Shown piece by piece: positions 32,182 to 41,675 of a stretch of 64,000 nt of DNA. Below the pieces are notes generated by a model. That model was not told the origin of the DNA. It made no database searches and worked only from the letters and a program-made list of their open reading frames with translations. Source of the stretch: Bos javanicus (lineage: Eukaryota; Chordata; Mammalia; Artiodactyla; Bovidae); NCBI RefSeq assembly GCF_032452875.1, contig NC_083884.1, positions 19,795,501 to 19,859,500 of the forward strand, in the 5' to 3' direction. Both the position numbers and the translations under genes were made by a program. Every line of letters starts with the position of its first letter. Position 1 is the stretch's first letter.

Positions 32182-33193
32182 GGTTCAGTTCAGTCGCTCA
32201 GTTGTGTCCAACTCTTTGCAACCCCATGAATCCCAACACACCAGGCCTTCCTGTCCATCACCAACTCCCGGAGTTCACTCAGACCCACGTCCATCGAGTC
32301 AGTGATGGCATCCAGCCTTTGTCGTCCCCTTCTCCTCCTGCCCCCAATCCCTCCCAGCATCAGAGTCTTTTCCAATGAGTCAACTCTTCACATGAGGTGG
32401 CCAAAGTACTGGAGTTTCAGCTTTAGCATCAGTCCTTCCAAAGAAATCCCAGGGCTGATCTCCTTCAGAATGGACTGGTTGGATCTCTTTGCAGTCCAAG
32501 GGACTCTCAAGAGTCTTCTCCAACACCACAGTTCAAAAGCATCAATTCTTCGGTGCTCAGCCTTCTTCATAGTCCAACTCTCACATCCATACATGACCAC
32601 AGGAAAAACCATAGCCTTGACTAGACGAACTTTTGTTGGCAAAGTAATGTCTCTGCTTTTCAATATGCTATCTAGGTGGGACATAACTTTCTTCAAAGGA
32701 GTAAGCGTCTTTTAATTTCATGGCTGCAGTCACCATCTGCAGTGATTTTGGAGCCCAAAAAAATAAAGTCTAACACTTTTTCCGCTGTTTCCCCATCTAT
32801 TTCCCATGAAGTGATGGGACCGGATGCCATGATCTTCGTTTTCTGAATGTTGAGCTTTAAGCCCACTTTTTCACTCTCCACTTTCACTGTCATCAAGAGG
32901 CTTTTTAGTTCCTCTTCACTTTCTGCCATAAGGGTGGTGTCATCTGCATATCTGAGGTGATTGATATTTCTCCCAGCAATCTTGATTCCAGCTTGTGCTT
33001 CCTCCAGCCCAGTGTTTCTCATGATGTACTCTGCATATAAGTTAAATAAGCAGGGTGACAATATACAGCCTTGACGTACTCCTTTTCCTATTTGGAACCA
33101 GTCTGTTGTTCCATGTCCAGTTCTAACTGTTGCTTCCTGACCTGCATATAAATTTCTCAAGAGGCAGGTCAGGTGGTCTTGTATTCCCATCTC
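32182..33193 (-). mobile_element. BovB LINE, 5'-truncated, with reverse-transcriptase frame
   Basis: About 1.0 kb of antisense BovB, from the ACTGAACC 3' end to 'GACCACCTGACCTGCCTCTT'. The frame 33190-32693 (165 codons) covers the second half of the RTE reverse transcriptase, including the catalytic YADD box in LRYADDTTLM and the preceding GVRQGCILSP motif. It continues, frame-broken, in 32696-32388 (YGCESW) and 32375-32190. The upstream RT motifs and the endonuclease are missing, so it is not autonomous. Confidence 0.96.
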
Positions 33194-33289
33194 TATTATT
33201 AATAACTTCCAAATTCCCTCCAGTCATAAAATCTTAGAATGAGAAGAGTCCATAGAGGGTCATTTGTAGCAGCCAGCATCCCAAATGGG

Positions 33290-33745
33290 CCTCAGTGGGT
33301 CACTCCTCATGATATTCGTGCTTTTGCATTTTCCCCTCCTACACTGAATCAGGGTAGACTTTGTAACCAACAGAATAGGATGAAAGTGAGGGTATGTGGC
33401 TTCTGAGACAAGGTCATAGAGAAAGCATTATGGCTTCTGCCTTGGTCTCATATCCTGGGGAAACTGGACAGCATATAGGGAGGACCTTCGAGCAGGCTTA
33501 TGAGGAGGGCCTGGTAAGGAGAAACTGGGGCTTCCTGCCAAGAGCCAGCACCACTGCCAGTCATGAGGGTGAGCTACATGGGGAGGGCATCTACCAGTCT
33601 AAGCCAAGCCTTCAGATGATCCACCCTGCAACTGAATGGGACCACCTTTCCAAGGTAGACCATGCCACCATGTCCATGCTGCAGGCCCAAGGAGAGGCAG
33701 CTGTTTTGTGGGGTATAGACAAATCTCCAGGCCCCTCACAGTAAG
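33290..33745 (+). mobile_element. Diverged MLT1-like LTR
   Basis: The recognisable blocks are 'GGGTAGACTTTGTAACCAAC', 'GTGGCTTCTGAGACAAGGTC', 'ATTATGGCTTCTGCCTTGGT' and 'AAGCCTTCAGATGATCCACC', in the sense order of an MLT1 subfamily. The 116-codon open frame here (33394-33744) is incidental. Confidence 0.55.
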
Positions 33746-33887
33746 TCAGAGCTGAAGTTGGAAAGAGGAGGGTTACTTGTGGGCTGGAGACTGCTTCTTC
33801 TGGAGCCTCAATATTTAGGTACAAAACTCTATGTCTGCATATTCTAAATTAGAACTGAACCTGCCCAGTCATTGTGTGTGTGTATGT

Positions 33888-34097
33888 GGGAAAGTCGCTC
33901 AGTCATCTCACTCCTATCTCACTCCTAAGACCCACTGACTCTTGGCAACCCCATGGACTGTAGCCTGCCAGGCTCCTTTGTCCATGGAATTCTCCAGGCA
34001 AGGATACTGGAGTGGGTTGCCATTCCCTTCTCCAGTGGATCTGTGTCTCCTGCACTGCAGGTGGATTCTTTACTGTCTGAGCCACCAGGGAAACCTA
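33888..34097 (-). mobile_element. Bov-tA SINE with a foreign 26-bp patch
   Basis: A minus-strand Bov-tA. In place of the expected GTCATGTCCGACTCTT, the tail contains CTCACTCCTATCTCACTCCT and then AAGACCCACTGA. Positions 33913-33938 are identical to 34649-34674 in the MITE downstream. The remainder (GGAGTGGGTTGCC, CTGTCTGAGCCACCAGGG) is normal. Confidence 0.92.
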
Positions 34098-34573
34098 GTA
34101 ATAAATAGAGAATGTATTTTATTTAATAGGTTTTTAGGTGGATTTATAACTTTTACATGTTTAGAAACATGGTTATTTGGGCCTCCACTTGTACTCTTGT
34201 GCCTGCCCTGCAGTTGTTACTGGTGGAGCTGGTGGAGAGTGTATTGGTTCATAGGCATGCACACATTTGCTGAAGTTCACAGTAAGGAAAGGCATGTATG
34301 GGGAGTGGTGATGTAAGACAAATGAATTATGCAGCATTGCTCCTTATTCTGGATCTTTAGTTCCTTGTAGTTCCTAGGCACATGAGATTAATCTTGAACA
34401 TTCCATCTGGGAAGCACTGATTAGAAGGATATGAAAATATTTTCTGCCTTCTACATAGCACATTCATCTGTAGTTAAATTTCTGGGTTGGAATTCTCTGT
34501 TCGGCTGGATTCTGAGGAGCCTAATCTTTACAATTTCCATTCTTCTGTCTGCTTGGTCTCTAGTTCCCTTAGT
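34098..34573. other. Unassigned sequence
   Basis: No firm repeat call. 'GTACTCTTGTGCCTGCCCTG' near 34190 is faintly L2-like. Confidence 0.4.
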
Positions 34574-34765
34574 CCAGTGTTTATAGAACTGGGTCCTAGA
34601 ATCAGCAGCACTTCGGAACCTGTTGGAAAACAAAATCTGAGTATTTTTCCTATCTCACTCCTAAGACCCACTGAGTCAGAAACTCTGGTGGGGAGGAGCG
34701 GCAATCTGTTTAACAAACCCTCTCGTGGTTCTGAAGCAGCTACAGTGAATGTTTGGAGCCTACTG
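34574..34765. mobile_element. MER5A-like hAT MITE
   Basis: This follows the MER5A consensus: 'TGGGTCCTAGAATCAGCAGC', 'CCCACTGAGTCAGAAACTCT', 'GGCAATCTGTTTAACAAACC', and a 'GTTTGGAGCC-ACTG' end. The length of about 190 bp fits the family. It appears to be the source of the patch in the SINE at 33913-33938. Confidence 0.85.
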
Positions 34766-35337
34766 CCTTAGCCTGTGTCCACTTTTGGATGGAGTTATCA
34801 GAGACAAAAACTGTACGACTAAAGGGTTTTTTAGTCCACCATATTGGATCAATAGACACCCAACAACACTATTGAGAAAAAGTGTGCTTTTATAACTAAA
34901 ACAAAGAGTACTTTTACTTTAAGTTCTCTCCAGAAGAAATGAGTGAGCAAGCTAAATCTCCTCTGCTTGGTGCCTTTTGATAATGCTTGGTTGCTTCTGA
35001 ATTTCCTTATTCTTATATTTAGCAGTAGCTTCAAGTTGTAGTTTTTGATATTGTTCTTGATTCCAGGCCCAAAGCCCCTGAGAGAGCTTCATTGGGGATC
35101 GAAACACTGTAAAGTAGAATCAATAAATTAGGTTGAAACTGAACTTCAGAGTTGGAGGGTTGAAGAGAATATGCAACTATTTCTCCACATGCAATTTAAC
35201 TTCCAGAAGGGAAAACAAAATTGTTGCTTGTTTTTTCTTTCTTTTTTTTTTTTTTTTACAGTTTGATTAAATTCTCTGATCACAATAACAATGCAGAACC
35301 ACTCTATTCACTGTGAATTGAATACTAATAAAAAGGA
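34766..35337. other. Unassigned sequence with a poly-T tract
   Basis: The only marked feature is the pyrimidine run TTTTTTCTTTC-T15 at about 35228-35259, followed by ACAG. Confidence 0.5.
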
Positions 35338-35378
35338 TTTTTGATTGAGCACATTTTTTTTTTTTTTTGATTGAGCAT
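35338..35378. repeat. Poly-T run between two copies of TTGATTGAGCA
   Basis: TTGATTGAGCA occurs at 35341-35351 and at 35368-35378 on either side of a T run. This is the geometry of a target-site duplication around a tail-only insertion, or of a slippage duplication. Confidence 0.6.
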
Positions 35379-35379
35379 G

Positions 35380-35587
35380 CATGCTCAGTTGCTAAGTAGT
35401 GTCTGACTCTGCCACCCCATGACTATAGATTGCCAGGCTCCCCTGGCCATGGGATTCTACAGGCAAGAATACTGGAGTGGCTTGCCATTTCTTTCTCCAG
35501 GGGATCTTTCCGACCCAGAGATTGAACCCGTGTCTTCTGTGTCTCCCACTGCAGACAGATTGTTTACCACTGAACCACCTGTGAAGC
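35380..35587 (-). mobile_element. Bov-tA SINE
   Basis: A minus-strand copy, moderately diverged: 'GCTCAGTTGCTAAGTAGTGT', 'GGATCTTTCCGACCCAGAGA' and head TTTACCACTGAACCACCTGT. It has a 12-bp local expansion, TCTTCTGTGTCTCCCACTGC, in the head. Confidence 0.92.
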
Positions 35588-37224
35588 TGCATTTTTATCT
35601 AGTGGCAGGAAAAGAAGATGAAAAATCATTTGTAGTCATTTCTTAACTTACCCTAGGGTTAATATTTATTTAATAATTGATTTGTGTGAGCTTTATAAAT
35701 ATTCCCAGGCTTTACCTTATGTTTAAGACTGGAGAAGAGAAGATTCATAGCTATTTGACTTATAGAATTTTTAAATGATAAGAGTAGCTAGCTAAGTGTG
35801 TAAATGATTTCATAACTATTTTCTTATTTCTTACAAATTTTGAAATAGGTTCTTAAGATACTGTATTTATTCTCAGTTCTATGTTGAAAGCTAGAAAGTC
35901 TAGGATTTCCTGTACTAAAATAGAATAAACACATTTTCCTGTTGAAATTTTACCTCAAGCCCTGATATTGCTCATCCCCTCCCCTTTGATGCTATATGTT
36001 ATATTGATTTACCAAAACTCCTAGTTTTCTCTTACCTCAGATCTAAAAGATAAGCTTTCTGATTCTGGGAAAATCTCTTTCTTAATCTTAATTCATCTCT
36101 CCAAATTGATGCCACCACTTACTTTTAATATGAGTGCGATCATGTGTTAACCCCTCTCCCTTTCCTCCTTCTGAGGGGGACTGAATACTCAAGAGCTTCA
36201 GGACCAAAGCTCATGTGCTCTGGGGAGCCTCTTACAACCTGGTTGTTGTCATTTTCCTGGCTTTATTCATCCACTTTTCTACATGAACATTGTGACCAGT
36301 TTACATTGCTTATTCACATGGTACCAGCGAATGGTAAATAAAACTGGTCCTGATCTGCTGTAACCTATTAAATCTACTTGTGGGAATTGCTAGCCTCTGA
36401 AATCACCTCTGCTGTGAACCATTAGCAACTTTTTCCCTAAAGACTTACATGTTCACTAAGTAGTTTGTGGCTTCACTTATTAACTTGCTATTCATAATTA
36501 TTCTTACCCATTTCTTGGTACTGTGTTTTGTTCTTACAAAGGTACTATACGCTCTTCAAGATCAAGCTTTGTTTCAGTTGCATTTATATTGGCACCTGAT
36601 AGTTTACTATTCTTAATGGAAATTAAATAAACTATTAAAAAATAGCAGCTAACTTGAGTAATGTCAATTTGATTGTGTACCAGTGCTACAAGACATACAG
36701 AATTAATACATTAAAAATAAGTTCTTTCACAGTATCCCATCTAGTTCCATAGTTATGTCTTAATATGTGGACTTTGACTTTTGTCATTTTGTATGAAGGA
36801 CTTCTGTGATGTGTAGTGAAATTCTTGAGCTCCAACTTTTGTATTAAAAATACAGTTTTACTGTGAGTTTGCTCACAAGAAGGAGATAGCAAGCAAATGG
36901 CTCTTGCATGTTTCACGGAGAAGAAAAATCTGGAGGTTGAGAAAAATCTGAGGAAGGATAGTGTGATGGTCAAGCAGAATGATTCTACCAAAAATTTGGC
37001 ATCAAGTATTTCTCAGGTTTCTGCTTACAAAATCACATTCAAGATTCAGTCTTTATTTACTACAATGCCTTTACACACATTTGAATATTGAGATGTTTCT
37101 CCGCAAAATGTAACATTTGTAATTAAAGAATAGGAAACGATGATTTCTATATTTTCCAAATCTGCTATGATCAAAAATGAGCCCATGACTTGATTTTAGC
37201 TATTTTCAGAGCATTAAATTTATC
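35588..37224. other. Unassigned sequence
   Basis: About 1.6 kb of mostly AT-rich, repeat-poor DNA. The overlapping frames at 36686-36991 (minus) and 36897-37091 (plus) show no family features. Confidence 0.45.
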
Positions 37225-37645
37225 AGTGATTATTTTACTGTATTATATGCCTGCACTGTGCTGGGCTCTTTAAGAAATGATTATCAAAAGGGAAAATGAG
37301 TAAATATAGCTTCATTAAATGGAATCACAGGTTTTAGACTTGCAGGTATTCAAAACCCATGTAAATCTGAGCATGACCAGTGTTAAAACCTGACCAATAA
37401 AAATTGACAACATTCTACTGGCCATAATAGCACTGGTACTGAAAGAGCCATATCTTTTCAATACAAATATTGCTCAAACATGCTAGAAATATTTATTGTT
37501 TGCTTACCCTGTGGAAAGTATCTTTCTGGGAGCTATGGTTACAAGCATGAATTAAAAAATTAATTTTCTGCCCCAAAGTAGCTGCTGATAGTCTAGTAGG
37601 AAACAAGCCTATGGATAAATAAATAGGAACTCGTTTATGCTTTTT
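37225..37645 (-). mobile_element. L2/MIR-type fragments
   Basis: 'ATGCCTGCACTGTGCTGGGC' at 37250 and 'TTTCTGGGAGCTATGGTTAC' with 'GCTGATAGTCTAGTAGGAAA' at 37525-37605 match the antisense L2 3' region. The two may be parts of one element or separate pieces. Confidence 0.55.
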
Positions 37646-38199
37646 CTACACTAAGAGTCTGATGTTACATAAACAACAGTCACTGGGGCAAGATTAGCTA
37701 AGTTTTAAAATTCTCAATTCTTTCTTGAATATGAAATTTATTTAATGTGTCAAGAACAATGGTAATTGAAGCTGGTAAGATGAAGAAGTGTTGGTCACAC
37801 ATTGAGATACAGGTTTCATGAACTCGCTCTTGTTAGATACAAAATAATTAGCTAACCTACACTGAGAAGGTCAGATATTTTGTAATGTCTCATAAACACA
37901 GAGGATATACCTATAATTATAAAATAATGCTGTGATTTTGTACCTACAAGGTTAATTTTATATTATGAAAATAAATTGAGGCCTTGTACATCTCAATCTT
38001 ACATGATTTAATGTGCAATCAGTGAATCATATTAGCTTGAGCTTCAGCTAATCCTCAGGAGACATTGAAGAGGAATGTTGGATGTATTTTGATGCTATCT
38101 AGACCACCAAAGGTACCCTTCAGTATGTAAGGGCCATGAATGAGTTATAAAAGCAAGATGAAAGTTACATAATTTGTATATCACAACACGTTTTGTGAA
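37646..38199. other. Unassigned AT-rich sequence
   Basis: No repeat or gene is recognised. Confidence 0.5.
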
Positions 38200-38390
38200 A
38201 CTCCAGGCACCTACAGGTAATTTATCCTCACCTATCCTTCTGAGATAGAATGGTGGTATGTAGTTTTATTGCATTTTACAGGTGGGATAAATAACTAGCC
38301 CCAGGTTGGTTGCAGAGTAGGGAATAAAACAGAGCTCTTTTTATTTCTTATCCTGTAATTTAGCAATGCTGCCACTTTCCCTAAAGAAGC
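38200..38390 (+). repeat. MIR SINE fragment
   Basis: 'TTATTGCATTTTACAGGTGG' with 'ATAACTAGCCCCAGGTTGGT' and 'GTAGGGAATAAAACAGAGCT' follow the MIR core order. Confidence 0.7.
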
Positions 38391-38477
38391 CATTATATCC
38401 TCTCTTACAAGAGTCTGAAGTTATTTCTTGTTTTGTCATCTTGTCTTCTCAGATTTGAGACTGCAGCACTTCTTCCA

Positions 38478-38692
38478 GCGGTTTCTCAGATGGTACTAGT
38501 GGTAAAGAATCCACCTGCCAACGCAAGAGACACACGACACAGGTTCGACCCCTGGATTGGGAAGATCCCCTGGAGGAAGAAATGACAACCCACTCCAGTA
38601 TTCTTGCCTGGAAAATTCCACAGACAGAGGAGTCTGGTGGGCTACAGTCCACGGGGTTGCAAAGAGTTGGACATGACTGAGCCACTGAGCAC
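38478..38692 (+). mobile_element. Bov-tA SINE
   Basis: A sense copy. The head has 'AGTGGTAAAGAATCCACCTG' and the rare 'GAGACACACGACACAGGTTC' form, then 'TTGGGAAGATCCCCTGGAGG' and the tail 'GTTGGACATGACTGAGCCAC'. The antisense frames at 38449-38747 come from it. Confidence 0.94.
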
Positions 38693-39555
38693 TCCTGTTC
38701 TGTGTCATATAACGTCGGTCACACAGAAGGTACTTAAAATATTGCACATTTATTTTTAAGATTCTAATATTTTTATTTTATAAGAGTACCTCACAATGAA
38801 TGTAAAGATTATGAGTGCTGAATCACAAGATTCATGGGCCTTCTCTAACTGCTGGAGCATTGAATACTGACTTTTGCCTTGATTGGCCTATGCCTTTCTA
38901 ACACGTTTTCCCTCTTGGAGCAGCAGAGCTGCAGTTCTTTGACTTTTACAAATGAGAGGTGCTGTAGAATAAGCAAAAATTGGTTTCAACTCCTCTGAGA
39001 AACTTATTATGTAAATATACATTATTATGATCATAAATAATAATTTATTTTCTGAGGCATAATGCCAGAGCAAAAGTCATTTGGGTAGGCAAACATTAGT
39101 TAGCTGTGTGGAGGTTTCATCAAATTCAGTCTCCATTCAGAGATAATAGATATTTAAATGGATTTTTCTTTTTCATGAGTGCACCTCAAGGTTTAGAAGC
39201 AAACACACTGTTAAAAAATATCAGACAATAATAACAATAATTTTTCTAAAATCTTTATGGCCTGACAAATTTGTAGCATGAATACAAGTAGAAAATCACA
39301 AACCTTTGGGAAATTGAATTTGATTCACTTAAATTTATTCTTTCATTTAAGATAGAATCTCAAGCACAAATTCTTCAGACTTGCTGGTCTTGAGTTTTCA
39401 ATAGACATAAGATGTTTTAGTTTTGAATGTAGTTTTTATATTCGTTGCTTGCAGGAAAAGAAAGTTGCCTGTCCTTTTATTGTAAGAGAGAATTATTAAA
39501 ATCCAGGCATAAGACTAACATTGTAATCAGTAATTCTCATAATTGGGAGATATTC
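38693..39555. other. Unassigned AT-rich sequence
   Basis: No repeat or gene is recognised in about 860 bp. Confidence 0.5.
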
Positions 39556-39566
39556 ATGATGCCTAT

Positions 39567-39847
39567 CGGAGAAGGGATGGCACCCCACTCCAGTACTCTT
39601 GTCTGGAAAATCCCGTGGATGGAGGAGCCTGGTAGGCTGCAGTTCATGGCATTGCGAAGAGTCGGACACGACTGGGTGACTTCCCTTTCAGTTTTCACTT
39701 TCATGCATTGGAGAAGGAAATGGCAACCCACTCCAGTTTTCTTGCCTGGAGAATCCCAGGGATGGGGGGGCCTGGTGGGCTGCCGTCTATGGGGTCACAC
39801 AGAGTCGGACATGACTGAAGTGACTTAGCAGCAGCAGCAGCAGCAGC
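39567..39847 (+). mobile_element. BOV-A2 SINE
   Basis: A sense dimeric unit flanked by ATGATGCCTAT (39556-39566 and 39848-39858). It starts CGGAGAAGGGATGGCACCCC, has the linker TTTTCACTTTCATGCATTGG, and ends in a (CAG)6-7 tail. The 127-codon open frame through it is a SINE artefact. Confidence 0.96.
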
Positions 39848-39858
39848 ATGATGCCTAT

Positions 39859-40290
39859 TAGTCTATGATAATAAAAAGTTTATAAATGATGTCAATGAGC
39901 TATATCTGAGGAAACTAGGTAGGGGATGATTAATATTGAAAAGCTGGAATTAAAGGGGGATGCAGTGACTGCCATATATTTGAAAAGTTATTACATGAAA
40001 TAGGTCATAGTCTTGTCCAGTTTTGTTCCAGAAGGTAGAAATGGAAATTTTAAGTTCAGGTTTCAAGAAAGTAAATTTTAATTCAATATAAGGAAGGAGT
40101 TCCTAGTAATGTCTCTAAACACAAAATGTTTGTACCTCTGTTAGGAGAATTACAGAAAAGATTCCTGAGACAGAGCTGCTGGGAATTTGAACCCCATCAT
40201 CCTTAAGGCTCTCTCAACTCTAAAGTTTTGGCAGTTCTCTTTGAATTTTTGTCCTTTACTGCAAAATCCTATATACCAGACTTGAGTAGT
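39859..40290. other. Unassigned sequence
   Basis: No repeat or gene is recognised. Confidence 0.5.
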
Positions 40291-40299
40291 TCCCAAAGT

Positions 40300-40880
40300 A
40301 TGTCTTCCTCCATTTTTCCAAGTTTATTGATTAAAATGACATTTCTTCCCATCTCTAAGTATCAAAATGTTCAAGTCACTTTTCTCTTTCATATTTATCT
40401 CCCCTAAAATCTCTCACAGCTCATCAGTCACTAGATCCTACAGATCCATATTTATCAGTGTCATTCTCAGTCATTAGGTTATTTATTCTAATCTCCATAA
40501 ACTAATCAAGGCCTTCATTATTGTCGACCTGTATTGCCACAACAATCTCTTAACAAGTATCCCTGACATTTGCATATTCATTCCTTAATCTGTAATTTTC
40601 TTGTAGCATCACTTTTATCATGTCACTCTCATTAAGAATACAGTATTTCCTTTGCCCTTTTAAGGTTGAGACTTTCTCATCCCAGTATTTAAAATGTCTT
40701 AACATGTCCCCACCTTATCAATATTTGCTCTTACTGCTTTCAATATCTGTCAACTTCTTCTTGTCAAATGTTCTCAACCCAATACAGCAAATGAGCTGTA
40801 GATAAAATCCCATATTTATTTATGTTCCTCTAAGAACATTTCTTAGACTCAACTTATTCCAAAATAACCTTTCTTTTATT
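40300..40880 (+). mobile_element. L2 LINE interior
   Basis: Sense L2: 'GTATTGCCACAACAATCTCT', 'ACATTTGCATATTCATTCCT', 'TTTTATCATGTCACTCTCAT', then 'TAAGGTTGAGACTTTCTCAT'. These follow the known L2 order of 'TATTGCAATAGCCTCCTAAC' and 'CAGATCATGTCACTCCTCTG'. All frames are broken. Confidence 0.68.
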
Positions 40881-41111
40881 TTGAAATTTACTTAAAGCTT
40901 ACTATGTGATCTATATAAGAAGACTCTCCATTTTTAAAAACAGTTGTCTCTTGTGTTTAAATGTCTATGTAAACATGGTAAATATAACCTAGCTAACTAG
41001 TTTTAAAGTGCTGACTCTATAGTTCATTTTATAATTTTCCAAGTGTCTGTGAACATTTATTGAATACACATTAAATTCTTATCAAAGGAGGAAATCAAGA
41101 TTTAATAGTTG
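40881..41111. other. Unassigned AT-rich sequence
   Basis: No repeat or gene is recognised. Confidence 0.5.
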
Positions 41112-41675
41112 TGTTACTGAACTGAGTTTGGGTCCACTCTCCCAATGAAAGATTCATCAAAGCCAATCTACTGATACCAAGTTGTCGTGAAGGAAAGTAT
41201 ATTTGCAAGGCATCAATCAAGGAAAACAGGCAATTTGTGCTAAAAGAACTTGTCCCCATGGATTTTATGGAAGGGTTTTTAAAAGCAACATTAGGGGTGC
41301 ATGACCAACTTGTGGATATTCTTCTCCTTAGTAGGTGGGGAGGTAACAGGTTGATGTTTTAGAAATCTTAATTCTCAATCTTCGGGTTCCAACCAGTGTG
41401 AGATTTTTGTGTTTATGGTCAGCAGTTCTGTTTGGTGGGGTCCTGGCATCTGTAAAACAACTCAAGGACATATATCAGGTTGTTATCTAGATCTCTTGAA
41501 GAACTAGGGGTCTTGTGACTTTCTTTTATAGCTCAACTATTGTTTAAGCTATCGCTACTTTCTGTTAAACCGCTTTCCTGTGTTTCTGCATTCCCTCTCT
41601 TCTGTAATTAATAACTGCTGAAGTCTGCTCTTTGGAACTCAGGAGAGGCCTATGGGGCTAAAGCTTTTATTTTTT
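41112..41675 (-). mobile_element. Candidate ERV LTR
   Basis: The sequence resembles a ruminant or artiodactyl LTR on the minus strand. Its 3' terminus would be ...CAGTTCAGTAACA (complement of 41112 onward) and a TATA-like CTTTTAAAAACCC lies at about 41285. The right boundary is uncertain and no target-site duplication was found. No coding region is attached. The family name is not known to me. Confidence 0.5.

Noticed and set aside
32693..33190. 165-codon open frame with reverse-transcriptase motifs as a host gene
   Set aside because: It is the BovB RT fragment; neighbouring frames and the UTR of the same element surround it, and no independent promoter or start is seen.
35228..35262. Long pyrimidine tract followed by ACAG as a splice acceptor
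   Set aside because: There is no open exon or donor downstream; a T-run expansion explains it.
39445..39828. 127-codon open frame
   Set aside because: Most of it is BOV-A2 sequence; the same peptide segments appear wherever this SINE occurs.
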